Shown: piece by piece, positions 30,501 through 40,162 of the stretch
Numbering within the stretch: position 1 is the first letter of the stretch
Layout of the letters: every line of letters begins with the position of its first letter
Source of the DNA: JBBRHH01 sp963788015
GTDB taxonomy: Bacteria; Planctomycetota; Phycisphaerae; Tepidisphaerales; Tepidisphaeraceae
DNA length: 64,000 bases
Direction of reading: 5' to 3'
NCBI GenBank assembly: GCA_963788015.1
Contig: CAWBEY010000012.1
Span: 1,798,001 to 1,862,000, forward strand
Made by a program: the position numbers and the translations under genes
Notes under the pieces: generated by a model
Told to the model about the DNA's origin: nothing
Databases searched by the model: none
The model's input: the letters and a program-made list of their open reading frames with translations, nothing else

Positions 30501-31980
30501 GAGGGAGTGGTCGCATCGAATAGACGAATTTTGATACAGTTGAGATTTAAGACATAGTTGGTGGTGCAGTTGGAGTAGAACGAGACGCGCATAATATGCG
30601 TGCCGGCAGAGAGGGTGACGGTTGAAGCGGTGGCGGGAGAGATGGTCTGGATGATAGACATCGGTTGGTGTTGGGAATGGTCATGGACGAGGTGGTTTGG
30701 GCGTAGATGTCGAAGGAGACATGGAGGTTGCCGCTCTGGAACAATGACGCAACACGGGCATTAACGGTGTAGAGGACACCGGTGGGGACGTTGATGGTGT
30801 ATAACAGCGACTCACCGGCTTTGATGGAGCGAACGTCGAGGCCTGCTGCAAAGCAGTCGATTGTAGTTTCAACACGCACTCCGGCTCAGACACGATAGTT
30901 TGAATAGCGAGGGCTAATGAGGCTGGTGTAGTGGTAGGCGACGACTTCGCCACGAGTGTCAAAGTTCTCTGCTTCGATCACGCCCGGGACAGGGGTGGGA
31001 CGCTGGGATTGGGGAAGGGATAGGCGGTTTGTTGTGATCGGCGGGGACACCTGGAAGTACATGTCGCCGGAGATGGGGCTCTGGGTCGTGCCGTTGTAGG
31101 CGTACATGTTCCACTTGTAGATGTCTCTGGCGGTCAGGCCGCTGAGGTTATAGCTGGTGGTGGAGCCGCCGGAGATGGAGTAGTTGCTCAGGGCGTTGGT
31201 GGTGACGTCGCGAACGTTGAGCAGGTAACTGGTGGCGTTGGCGGCCTGGTTCCACCGGAAGGTCTGGCTCGTGCAGGTGAAAGTCTAGTGCCGGTGAGAG
31301 TCGTGCCAGGGCTGTTGACGCTGCAGGGGCCAACCAACTGCGGAGCCGAGGGAGTAAAGGTAGTAGTCTGATAGACGTGGATAAACCAATAGGGCGTAAG
31401 TACAGATCGTTATAATAGGTAAAGGGACTTTGAATTATATGATAGTTATATACACTGACATTTACGGTGCCATCGCTGTTGATGCTTTCGACATAAGCAA
31501 CGTGATTGATGGTTTTGAATCTCGTAAACGCACGAACGGCAAGCACATGATCGACTGTGAAACTCAGCGTGCGAAAAAACAACGCAATAGGAGGCATAGC
31601 CACAGTGCGACACAAACAAGTGGTAAGTGAAGAAATAGGGAGCAGAGGTCGAGCCGGCAACACGGTTCATGCGCCACGCTACGTATGATGTGCATTCTCG
31701 TTGAAAAAACCGGTAACGGTCGCAGGTCCATAAGCAACGACAGTGTCAGCTACAGAATTACGATAAGGGAGTCATCCCGGTCGCAGAGATCAATGGGCTC
31801 ACCACGGCGGGCATAACTGCCGCTAGTCTCAGAACGACTACTGGAGAGGTAGACGGAAGAGAGGTACTAAAAAAACATGCGCGGTTCTAGTCGATCAACG
31901 AGCATGAAGGAACGCAATGCCACCGCAGTCGTGTTTAGTTTCGAACCAGACGAAGATGTAGATTTAGCCACAGCGCGCAT
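27522..31980 (-). CDS. secreted wall hydrolase: CHAP, FN3/CBM6 repeats, lytic transglycosylase (many frameshifts)
   Basis: ATG 31980 leads to the export-type motif VDRLEPRMFF. CHAP domain pieces follow: RECTSYVAWRMN with the catalytic Cys near 31693, and HVAYVESINSDGTVNVS with the His. Then come four FN3-like and four CBM6 domains (GVIEAENFDT, NAQTTLSITIPNT, NYVGNLNWIKIS). At the 3' end is a lytic-transglycosylase-like domain (LPPELVAAVILQEGAQG, SDGIMQVTSS) with Glu as likely catalytic acid, ending at TAA 27522. The frame is broken many times and contains in-frame stops, mostly explainable by C-to-A errors on the plus strand. An intact product would cut both peptide and glycan bonds of peptidoglycan. 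GC is lower than in the core genes. Confidence 0.65.
28560..31390 (-). repeat. tandem FN3-CBM6 modules, about 840 bp each
   Basis: Three successive units (about 31390-30540, 30530-29705, 29700-28870) are nearly identical where undamaged; a fourth, more divergent FN3 with a CBM6 follows to about 28040. The FN3 part contains LSNYSISGGSTTSYNLSG-type text and the CBM6 part TNYVGNLNWIKIS. Copies differ mainly by C-to-A changes on the plus strand, which points to poor consensus or repeat collapse. Confidence 0.75.
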
Positions 31981-32032
31981 CCTTTTCGTGATTACCTAAT
32001 TTCAGAATTAAATACCACCGGTTACTTCGAAG

Positions 32033-32475
32033 CTAACACATCGTCGGCGTATTCGTCACGCTCGTGCGACCAAACCCGTTTGAGCTGACATCCGTGTTTA
32101 TCGCTTTCTCGGAAAACACATAGTCCTCCACGATGTCGGCCTTCGTTAGCATGATTTGCAGTTGCTGGTGGTGATTGTCAAATCCGAACCGCCCATGAAT
32201 GCGCCGGCGAAGGGGATGAAGCTGGTGCCTTTGACATGTAACCTGATTCTCCATGTACGTGTACATCATCATCCGCCGGCCATCGCCCATCAAGCTGATG
32301 CTCATCGGCGCCCCAGCGCCGCTTCAACCTGTGCCAGTGTGATCACGCCCTTTTGAATCTGCGACACCTTCTGCTGGTCCATCTAAGTGCTGTAGCTGGA
32401 GGAATAGCAGCCAAGAGATAAATAAAGCAAAGAGACAAAGAAGCCAGCACAATTCAGCTGCAAAACTAATTGCAT
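32033..32475 (-). CDS. BamE/SmpA-like lipoprotein (damaged)
   Basis: ATG 32475 begins a lipoprotein signal, LLYLSLGC, with Cys after a typical lipobox. Then comes MDQQKVSQIQKGVITLAQV followed by LGAPMSISLMGDGRRMMMY, the helix-turn and LGxP pattern of SmpA/OmlA-type proteins, and FIPFAGAFMGG. An in-frame TAG at 32383-32385 (probably GAG, a C-to-A error on the plus strand) and frame changes near 32309 and 32230 interrupt it. It is 52 bp upstream of the wall hydrolase gene on the same strand. Confidence 0.5.
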
Positions 32476-32699
32476 GGATCACTATTTTGAAGATGTGAAC
32501 AAGAACAGAGAAAAACTAGCCAGCAACAACTACTACTATGTGCAGTGAATGTGAAGAAAGAAAGTATTAAGATAAAAAGGGTATGTAAAGATAAATAGTT
32601 AATTAAAAAATGGGAGATGTAAATTTGAAATGAAGATAGAAAAAAAATAAAAGAAGAAGGAAAAGAGAAAAAAAGAGAAAAAAAAAAAAAGCGCCAAAT
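32476..32699. other. A-rich low-complexity stretch with a 148-bp C-free run
   Basis: Between 32544 and 32691 the plus strand has no C at all, while both sides are ordinary GC-rich DNA. It lies at the 3' end of the DUF1015 gene. It probably reflects base-calling failure at a contig joint rather than biology. Confidence 0.7.
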
Positions 32700-34004
32700 T
32701 TACCCCACCGAATTCATCACCATCCCCGTCGCCAGCTTCGGATAAAAATACGTGCTCTTCTGCGGCATCACTTCATTATGCTTTGCCAGTTCCTCCAGCG
32801 CGATCAGCGGCGTTGGCTGGAGGAGCAGTGCGATTTGGTACCGCTGGCCATCCACCTGCGGCGCGATCGTCGAAGGATCCGGCGTGTACCCTTTGATCGG
32901 CTCCTGGCCATTGGCGAAAAGGGGCTGGAGTATTTCGTCGAGCAGGTAGCGCTGGAGGATGGCCACGTCCAGTCGTCGCCAGGCTTCGGAGTGGGTGGGT
33001 TCCAGGGGGGCGAGGACGTCGGGATTTTTGAGGGTGAGGGTGTAGAGCTTGCGGGATTGGCCGTCGAACAGGCCGAAGGTGTGGACGCCGGACTTGGTGA
33101 GATCGTGGGTGAAGGGGATCAGGTCGTTGGCGGTGTGGGAAGATTCGGCCAGTGTGAAATGTGCGGAGACGGCATTGGCGAAGGCTTGGACATTGAAGTT
33201 TGCGAGGCCCCCGATCATCCGATGCGTTGGGAGGATCAAGAGGCCAGGATCCTGCATCCCCACCAGCGTAAACAGGCAGAAGTTGGCGGGGTGGCTCGGC
33301 GGCAGCGGGCCGCCGTTGGCCTGCTCCATGTCGGCCTGATATTGCAGCGCCGTCGTGTAGCGGTGATGGCCGTCGGCGATGTAGATGGGATTGTTGCCGA
33401 AGAAGTCGATCACCTGATTCTCAACTTCCGCGTCGATCACGCTCCACAGATCGTGCCGAACCTCGCCCAACTGCCCCGACAATTCCGGCCGGCCGAGGTC
33501 GCGATAAAGCAGGTTCGTCACCGTGTTGTGCGGATCGGAAAACAGCCCGAAGATCGGCGACAACTGCATCTGCGTTGCCTTCATCAATTTCAGCCGATCC
33601 GCGATCGCCTCCTTGTACGTCTTCTCATGCGGCACCACGTGGCCAGCGCCAAAGGGCGAGAGCCGCACCAGTGCGAAAAATCCCCGCCGATGGAACGTGC
33701 GGTCGTGGTGGGAATAAGTCTGCGTATAGGGATAAAACGCCGGCCGGGAATCCTGGATCAGGATGCCGGAGCTAAGCCAGGCGCGAAGCGTGATGGCCGC
33801 GTCGGCGTAGACGTTGTCCGGGCCAAGCTGCTTCTGAACCGGATGCGGAAAGTCGATGGTGACGATGTTGTGGGGGTCCTGTGCCTGCAGGTTGGCCTTG
33901 TCCTGCGCGCTCAGCACGTCATACGGCGGGGCAATCACCTGATTAAAATCAAGGTCGGAGCGGCGGGCATAGCGAATGGCGGAAAAAGGACGAAGCGTGG
34001 GCAT
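32700..34004 (-). CDS. DUF1015 family protein
   Basis: The 434-residue product has the DUF1015 landmarks: MPTLRPFSAIRYA start, VIAPPYDVLS, HEKTYKEAIADRLKLMKATQ, and YIADGHHRYTTAL. Its length is normal for the family and the frame is intact, in contrast to the sequence right after its stop. The family is widespread in bacteria and sometimes lies next to serine-biosynthesis genes, but its activity is not established. No such neighbour is present here. Confidence 0.92.
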   Translation of the reverse strand: MPTLRPFSAIRYARRSDLDFNQVIAPPYDVLSAQDKANLQAQDPHNIVTIDFPHPVQKQLGPDNVYADAAITLRAWLSSGILIQDSRPAFYPYTQTYSHHDRTFHRRGFFALVRLSPFGAGHVVPHEKTYKEAIADRLKLMKATQMQLSPIFGLFSDPHNTVTNLLYRDLGRPELSGQLGEVRHDLWSVIDAEVENQVIDFFGNNPIYIADGHHRYTTALQYQADMEQANGGPLPPSHPANFCLFTLVGMQDPGLLILPTHRMIGGLANFNVQAFANAVSAHFTLAESSHTANDLIPFTHDLTKSGVHTFGLFDGQSRKLYTLTLKNPDVLAPLEPTHSEAWRRLDVAILQRYLLDEILQPLFANGQEPIKGYTPDPSTIAPQVDGQRYQIALLLQPTPLIALEELAKHNEVMPQKSTYFYPKLATGMVMNSVG

Positions 34005-34052
34005 TGCCGGAGGATACGGGCGGGGGTGGAAAGTTCAAATTCGCCGATGACG

Positions 34053-34954
34053 TTAATGCTCCGGCGTGCCATGGCCGGCCGTTGCCTGGCCATAGTTCAC
34101 CAATGCCACCAGCGTGACGCCGCCAATGCAATTGCCAAGAAGCACAGGCGGGGCAAAGTGTGTGAAGTATTCCATCCAGGTGTGGTGATGGGCGGCGATG
34201 GTGTAGAAGGAGTAAATCGAGCCAATGATGATGTGGCTGAGCCCTCCAACCCCGACGATATACGGAATGATAATCAGCACCGAGATGCGCCCCGTCTCGG
34301 CGACGGGGAGCATCCAGACCATGATCGCGATGAGCCACCCCGCAAAAATGGCTTTGACAAACAGAGTTCCGGCAGTTGGCTCCATCGCCTCGGAGGCTAT
34401 CTTCAAGAACGCGGCCCTTTCAGTCTCGGTAAAGGCCGTGCTGCGCTGAAGCGTGAAAGCAATCAGCACCGCGCCAATCAGGTTGGTGATCAGCAGGGTT
34501 CCCCAAAGGCGGGCCACGTGCCCCAGGGTGCTGAGGTCGCGCCTCTTAAACAGCGGCAGCATCGGCGTGAGTGTGTTTTCCGTGAAGAGCTGCTGGCGGC
34601 TGAGGATCAGGATAATGAAGCCGACGGTGTAGCCGAACTTCGCCACCAGGGGAGCCCATTGTGCCTCGGGGAGCCGCGACTGGATCAAGCCTTCGGTCAC
34701 CAACGAAAATCCCATTGCCAGCCCGGCCGCCAGCCCGCTCCAAGCCAGCGCCAATGTCGGCGCGCAAGCTCCTCATCCCCTTCTTTCACAATCGCTTTGT
34801 AAACAATCTGAGCGCTGGCGGCCGACTTCTCGCGTATTTCCTGCTCCTCAAACTTGTCGCTTTCACTCTTTCCATCGCCGCCTTCCCGCGACTGGTCAGC
34901 GGATGATTCACGGTTTGCAACGGCCGTATTGTCGGGGCGTGTGTTCTGGTGCAT
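34053..34954 (-). CDS. formate/nitrite transporter family channel (frameshift)
   Basis: Starting at ATG 34954, the hydrophilic N-terminus (SDKFEEQEIREKSAASAQIV) is in one frame and the membrane domain (LALAWSGLAAGLAMGFSLVT to 34053) in another. A missing base near 34757 explains this; the combined 300 residues match the YfdC-like branch of the FNT family. Six membrane helices can be traced, with NTLTPMLPLFKRRD in the central loop and GLSHIIIGSIYSFY near the end. FNT proteins are pentameric channels for formate, nitrite or hydrosulfide; the substrate of this branch is not settled. Confidence 0.85.
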
Positions 34955-35089
34955 GGGAAGTAAGCGTCAACATATCCAGACGCCGACGATGCTGTCACCG
35001 GGAAAAAAATGATGGATATTGAAGCGTGCCCGCCACATCAGCGGCGTCGCGCTTCGGAAATCCGGCCTCAAAAGAATAGAATGATTTGC

Positions 35090-35459
35090 ATGGCCACCCG
35101 ACCGGCGAAAAGCCGCCCCGAATTTGACGTCATCGAGCCGACCGGCAAGCGCGTCGTCATCCGCAAGGACGACAACAAGCGCAACGCGCAGTGGGATCGT
35201 GCTTCCCGATAGTCACGAAATCCCGGTCATTACTGGCCGTGTGATCGCCGTCAGCAAGGCCATAGAAAACGACGAAGATGAAACGATCCGGCAGTACGAC
35301 AAGGTGCTGTTCGACCCGCGCGAAGCAATCCCTGTCGAGTTGGAGCACGACAACCGCCTGTTCGTCGTGGCCATCGACCGCGTGCTGGCCATCTTCCGAC
35401 GCTCAAGCAACCCGCCGGCCAACGGCGCAGCCCGACGTCGACGGCGCGGAGGCGTCTGA
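35090..35459 (+). CDS. GroES-like co-chaperonin (frameshift)
   Basis: ATG 35090 opens MATRPAKSRPEFDVIEPTGK and RVVIRKDD. One base must be added or removed near 35183 to reach TRSGIVLPDSHEIPVITGRV, the Cpn10 core with GIVLPD, and then YDKVLFDPREAIPVELEHD and VLAIFR. The C-terminal 25 residues are a basic extension (AARRRRRGGV) absent from ordinary GroES. No groEL adjoins it. It is either a divergent co-chaperonin paralogue or an adapted GroES-fold protein. Confidence 0.75.
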
Positions 35460-35527
35460 TGATGTCTAAGGATAATTTAACGTCCAAATCTTAACCGGCA
35501 AAATCTGACGTCCCGTATTGGTCATTG

Positions 35528-35700
35528 GATCATGGGATTTTATTGGGTTTTGTGCCGTGGGCCTCCCAGGAACGCGCCCAGTCCTAATGAGCAAAGTGGA
35601 CGTCCCCTATTGGTCATTTGATCATTGGGATTTTGTTGGGCCTTAGGCCTTGGTCATTTCTCTTTGGGATTTTGTTGGGCCTTGGGCCTTGGTCATTCTG
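35528..35700. repeat. 35-bp direct repeats in intergenic DNA
   Basis: The unit TGGGATTTTGTTGGGCC followed by TTGGGCCTTGGTCATT occurs two to three times, with a diverged copy near 35530. It fills the gap between the GroES-like gene and a truncated Asp-box gene. Confidence 0.7.
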
Positions 35701-35715
35701 CCAAAACCCCAACAG

Positions 35716-36165
35716 CGGTCTATCGCATCATCTCCTCAAAAACCGGCAGCATCATCTTCGACCACAGTTCGTACCACTTCGAAACCAGATGCAACTGGTC
35801 CGGCGCATAAAGCTGCCGCCACGCTTCTCCACCCAGGTTCTTCCGCCGTCGCGTGAAACATACGGGCCGTTCGCCATCCCGACCCACACCGTTTTGCCGT
35901 CACTGGGATGCCAGGTGAAACTCCCGCACTCCCACGACTTGAAGCCAAAAGTCGATTGCCACGATTCGGCGCCATCCTCCGAAAGCCCCACGCCCAGCAT
36001 GTCGCCGCTGACGAGGATGCGTTTGGAGTCGGCAGGAGAAACACTCACATCCACCATCGCGCCGCCGCTGCCCGGTTCGCCCATCGGCTGCCAGGCAATG
36101 GAATCAGCGCGCGACAGCTGCGACAAAGAACAGGTCAACACCAATAGAGCTAAAACATCCCGCAT
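35716..36165 (-). pseudogene. truncated secreted Asp-box (BNR) protein
   Basis: It begins with a signal peptide (MRDVLALLVLTCSLSQLSRA) and two Asp-box-type segments (LSEDGAESWQ, VSRDGGRTWVE). The sequence shifts frame near 35805 and ends at the 35-bp repeats after about 150 residues. Full-length Asp-box propeller proteins are several times longer, so this is a 5' fragment. A full-length relative is at 46792-49845. Confidence 0.6.
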
Positions 36166-36187
36166 TTTGTGGGTTCAATGTCGTCGA

Positions 36188-37548
36188 TCACCACCGCGCC
36201 GACGCCGTCTCGGGAGCATGTGGCGCGGGAGGCGGCGTCACCCGAAACAGTTGCCGCGCCGCCGTATAAGCCGTGTATTGCCCGGCCGGACTGACAACAA
36301 ACGGATTGGTCGCCCCAATCAAGCTCGTCATCATGCTGAACGCCAGCAACACCCCCGCCACCGACCATGTGATGCGATGATGCGCATTGCGAGCCAAGCC
36401 CCGGCCCAGAAAAGCAGCAGCGGCATGAAGATCACAAACCACCGCACCGAAAACATCGGCTGCCGCCAGTCCGGATTAAAAACCAGATACCCCCCAATAA
36501 TCGCAGCCCCCGCAACCACCGTCACCACCGCCAGCGTCTTGGTCGCAATAGGCCAATGCCGCCGAAGCACCGTTCCAATCCCCACCACCCCGAGCAGCAC
36601 GGCCGGAAAATGACTCAGCAATCCATGCGCACCCACAAACGCATCACAGATCTGGCCGAACTTCGCCCGCCACATCGGCGACAGCAGCCCCTCATCGCTC
36701 TCATCCTCCCGTCCCGCCAGCAGCAACGGCCGTGATAGCAACTCCGCATGCAAAAACCCAGGCCGCAAATCACCCGTCACTGGAACCGTCAGCACCGCAT
36801 GCAGCAAAATCGGCCCCGCCGCCCCCAGCGCGTAACACGCGATCCCCGCCACCTTCGCCGACGTGCGCCACCGCATTGCTACAATCACGCCCACCAGCAG
36901 CACCAGAAACACTCCCGCCGCCAGATCCATCGTCGCCGCCAGCGCCGCAATTCCCCCCGCCCCCGCCAGCCACTGCCACCGCTGCGAAGGTTTGGCCGCA
37001 ATCGCCACGTGAAAGAAACAGGCACACGCCACCAATATCAGCGCCGCCGCCGGCGCATTCGAGTTAATCACCGTCGCATAGCTGATCAATCCGCTGGCGC
37101 ACACCGTCCCAATCGCCAGCCCCGCCCGCCACCGGCGCGGCAGATCGAACAGCCGCCCCATGCGATATATCAGGCCGGAAACCAGCGCCACCGGCAGCGT
37201 CACCGACAACACCGTCAGCAGCCAGATCACGAGTCTCGGGCGGCTCGAAAATGTCACGCCCAGCGCATGCATGACCCAGTATGGCATCGCCAGAATAAAC
37301 GCCAGCATCGGCGGCTGTTTGCTGTACCAATGGCCTGTCTGTCCCGCGCCCCCGCTCGTGCGGATCCGATCCGCCGTCCGCCGAAACTCCGGCCGCGCCT
37401 CATCAATCGCCAGCGTGTGATGCTCCACCAACGCCTGAACGCTCGCCAGTCGCGACGCCTCATTGTCCGACAATTCTCCCGGCCCGCGCATCCGAATCAG
37501 CGGCAGCGCAATCAGCAGCACCACCATCGGCGGCACCAGCGCGTGCAA
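36188..37548 (-). CDS. polytopic membrane protein, ArnT/GT-C-like (frameshift)
   Basis: About ten membrane helices are present. The first loop has ARPEFRRTADRIR followed by GHWYSKQPPMLAF, the pattern of GT-C fold sugar transferases such as ArnT/PMT relatives. The C-terminus shifts near 36395 and continues as WSVAGVLLAFSMMTSLIGAT to a stop at 36188. The start is uncertain: 37548 is a TTG, and an upstream ATG near 37615 would need another base change. It may transfer a sugar from a polyprenyl phosphate donor; the acceptor is unknown. Confidence 0.65.
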
Positions 37549-37653
37549 CCGCGACCCACGCCGCGCCTCGCGAGCCGGACCTTGGCCGGGATGATGTCGG
37601 CATCCATTCTCATTCGCCCGTAAACCCCAAAAGCGCTCATCAGCGGGATTGGA

Positions 37654-38483
37654 TCAATAGATCTTCAGGTACTGCACGAAGTTGTTCAGCACACGGTTGC
37701 CCAGCCGTTCATACTGCGGATAGTTCTTCACCGTCTCATCCCGAATCGTCTGCACTCCCTCGGCTCCGTGGACTTTCAACACGTCCTCCCGCGCATGTTC
37801 CAGCATCGCCTCGATCCCCGCCTTGTCCATCTCCACGTGATATTGAATGCCAAACAGCCGCCCCTTGAACCGAAACATCTGGTTGCGGCACGTCCGCGTC
37901 GAGCTGATCAACATGTTCCCCGTCGGCGGCGGCGGCGCGGGCGGCGCGGGCGGATTGGGCGGCGGGGCAAGCCGGGGCAAATCAAACGTGTCAAAATGCC
38001 AGTGAAACATCATCGCCCCATCATGCAGCCCCATCACAATCGGCTCAGTCCCACCCGGAAACGGAAAGGTCACCGCCCCCCACCCAATCTCCGGCAAGGG
38101 GGTCAACGGCTCGGCCGGCCGTGGCGCCTCGCCATGCTTGGCCGGCGGCGCCATCTTTACATTCGGATAAACCTTCGCACCCCCAGCTAGCGCCAGCAGT
38201 TGCGCGCAAGACATATTCCCAGCACCGGCCGATCCACCGCGATCATCCGCTTCAGAACCGCCACCTCTTTTTCAAGAAACGGATACTTCTCATTGCCCAC
38301 ATCCCCCGCCCCCATCGGCCCGCCCAACACCACCAGCGCCCGCACCTCATCCAGGTCGGTCGGCACCTCATCCCCCTGATAAAGACGTCGAACGTCCACA
38401 GGGATGCCAAAGTCCCGAAAAACCGGCACAATCCGCCCCGGACCCTCATGCGCCACATGTTGCAGAACCACAACCTTACTCAT
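37654..38483 (-). CDS. class I glutamine amidotransferase-like protein (frameshift)
   Basis: MSKVVVLQHVAHEGPGRIVP starts the domain, and VVLGGPMGAGD and GICLGAQLLA (nucleophilic Cys) follow. The frame changes at about 38205, exactly at the Cys motif. The remainder has FHWHFDTFDLP and FGIQYHVEMD, supplying the His and Glu. An unusual Pro-rich insertion of about 20 residues (PPPNPPAPPAPPPP) sits before the Cys-Arg-rich strand. Members of this group hydrolyse glutamine or act on glutamyl or GMP-type substrates; no partner synthetase is adjacent. Confidence 0.8.
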
Positions 38484-38554
38484 AGAGCCAAACATGATGA
38501 GGGAGCCAGCATCGCCTTGTCAAGAATTACGCTCATTACGCTCGTCGGGCTGCC

Positions 38555-38588
38555 GGGGAGTGGGGGGTCGGGGAGTGGGGGGTCGGGG
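38555..38588 (+). other. potential G-quadruplex
   Basis: Five runs of four or more G are separated by two or three bases (GGGGAGTGGGGGGTCGGGG, then repeated). It lies upstream of the glutamine amidotransferase gene. Confidence 0.6.
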
Positions 38589-39402
38589 ACATAGTTGGAT
38601 CTGGGAGAAAGACCGGCCACGAATCGCAGCAATTTTAAGAAGGAAGAGGGGGATTGTATGGGGGCGGAATTTGTGCCGGGTGGAGGTGGAGGGGAGTGAA
38701 CGAGGGGCGGTGTGGCGGTGGCCGGGGGTGGGGTGGAAGGGGCAGGCCGGGGCGGATGCGGCGGTGGAGTTCAGACCGTCAGAAATTTTAAGGTGGAGAC
38801 AGTGCGATTCAGGCTGATATGGCGGGTCAAATATTGGAATTAACTCCGGACCCCTTAGAAATGTGTGTGTTGTTGTAATTGAGTTGCGCGGGGAATTTTG
38901 GGAGGAGAGTGAGGATTGACAAGGGTTTAGGCCAAAAGTGGCTGGTAAAAAGCGACACGTAACCGACCACCAATCGACCACCAACCGACACGTAACCGAC
39001 CACCAACCGACACATAACCAGCACACAAAGAGCACATGATCGACACGTAACCGACACAGGCTGGAGCGGAAAGAAGATGCACCACGAGGGCACGAAGTCG
39101 CGAAGGAGGAGGGGGCGTGAGCAATGGGTTTGAATTGGCTGTTGGGATGGGATGTAGCGGGCATTGGTGTTCCCCCGGAAGATGCTAGAGGCTGGAGGTA
39201 TTGTATGAGCGATGTTAGGGTGGTGTCAAGGGAAATGTTTCTTTTGGCTGGCCACTGATGAACACAGATGGACACGGATGGAGGGGGATTGTGGGCGGGA
39301 TTTGGTGTGGGGGCAGAGGAGGGGTGGTGGGCGGGGTGAGGGGTGGAAGGAACGGCCGGGGGCCGGCCGCGGCGGTGGATATTATGAATGTCTGTATGTC
39401 CC
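38589..39402. other. non-coding stretch, inverted relative of 23230-23900
   Basis: It contains a REP unit near 38850, the degenerate 10-bp repeat, and a G-rich segment whose reverse complement is at 23270-23390. A 371-codon open frame here is produced by base bias. GAACACAGATGGACACGGAT near 39258 is a motif repeated in many planctomycete and verrucomicrobial genomes as far as I recall. Confidence 0.6.
38939..39062 (-). repeat. degenerate CACCAACCGACC tandem repeat, inverted copy of 23755-23853
   Basis: About eleven imperfect 10-12 bp copies (ACACGTAACCGACC, ACCAATCGACC). The left flank (CCAAAAGTGGCTGGTAAAAA) matches that of the 23.8-kb copy in reverse complement. Confidence 0.7.
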
Positions 39403-40012
39403 TTACCCTCTTTCATCATGCTGTTGTTCTCTATTCCCGCCGCATTCTGGACATTTCTCGGGAGTCGCACGGAGATCGTATCCGCAGCTTGGACACATCC
39501 CGTTCCTGCTACGCTGTCCCTGCCGTCGCCAGCGGAGATGCGACTTAAGCATAACGATAAAAAACGTCCCCGCGACAACGAGGGGCGGCGTAGTACGGCA
39601 CCCCGAGAGTCCATCCTTCCGGCCAGTGAGACCAAAAGGTGCGATTAAGTAACATTGATTCGTCCGCTTCGGCGCGTGAGAACCAAGTGAATCCCGCTAA
39701 TCCAAAGTCGCGTATAACACCGGGCGATTTAGCCCAGCGGCTGAGTTCAAAAGCGTGAATGATTCCTCTGAATTTCACATCAATTGCATATCGACTAAGC
39801 AAAAGGTGCCGGTCTTGCAACTCGACCCGGAAAATAGTGCGGCGATCACGGATTGGGGATGCTGCACTCTGGTGTTCCATCCAAAGGCAATGGTCCGCAT
39901 CATTGTAATATTCGCCATCGAGATGGAGACGCCACGGCAGGGCAAGTATACAGAGCGCGAGCAGTGACAGTCCTGCGAGTAGCGTGTAATTAAACCGTGT
40001 CGTTCGCAGCAT
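39403..40012 (-). CDS. small membrane protein with CGYDLRA zinc ribbon (frameshift)
   Basis: An N-terminal helix (LLAGLSLLALCILALPWRL) is followed by an extracytoplasmic domain. The first frame stops at 39545, but shifting near 39578 restores a second membrane helix (LVVAGTFFIVML) and the zinc ribbon MCPSCGYDLRATPEKCPECG, ending at TAA 39403. It has the same helix, domain, helix, ribbon layout as other planctomycete proteins of this type, including the one at 22033-23109. Function unknown. Confidence 0.65.
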
Positions 40013-40051
40013 TTAAGCTCATAGGTTGTTGCCAATGACAACATCAAGCGC

Positions 40052-40162
40052 GAAGAAGATAAGGGGTCACTCATGATTTCTGCCGGTTCTTCCTCGGGCG
40101 ACCTCTGGAAGAAGATAAGGGGTCACTCATGATTTCTGCCGGTTCTTCCTCGGGCGACCTCT
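40052..40162 (+). repeat. tandem duplication of RAYT element end
   Basis: Two direct copies of a 56-bp unit beginning GAAGAAGATAAGGGGTCACT. The unit also borders the second RAYT copy at about 45053. AAGATAAGGGGTCA and its complement mark both ends of the element. Confidence 0.75.

Noticed and set aside
27700..31400. Diversity-generating retroelement variable repeats
   Set aside because: Copies differ at C/A positions on the plus strand, which is G/T on the coding strand; DGR mutagenesis alters coding-strand A positions, and no reverse transcriptase or template repeat is seen.
32778..34802. A 674-codon open frame antisense to the DUF1015 gene
   Set aside because: The minus strand encodes a complete DUF1015 protein and the FNT channel; the plus frame is a shadow.
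38520..39635. A 371-codon minus-strand open frame
   Set aside because: It runs through G-quadruplex, REP and 10-bp repeat DNA and overlaps the corrected zinc-ribbon gene; the protein text is repetitive and unlike coding sequence.
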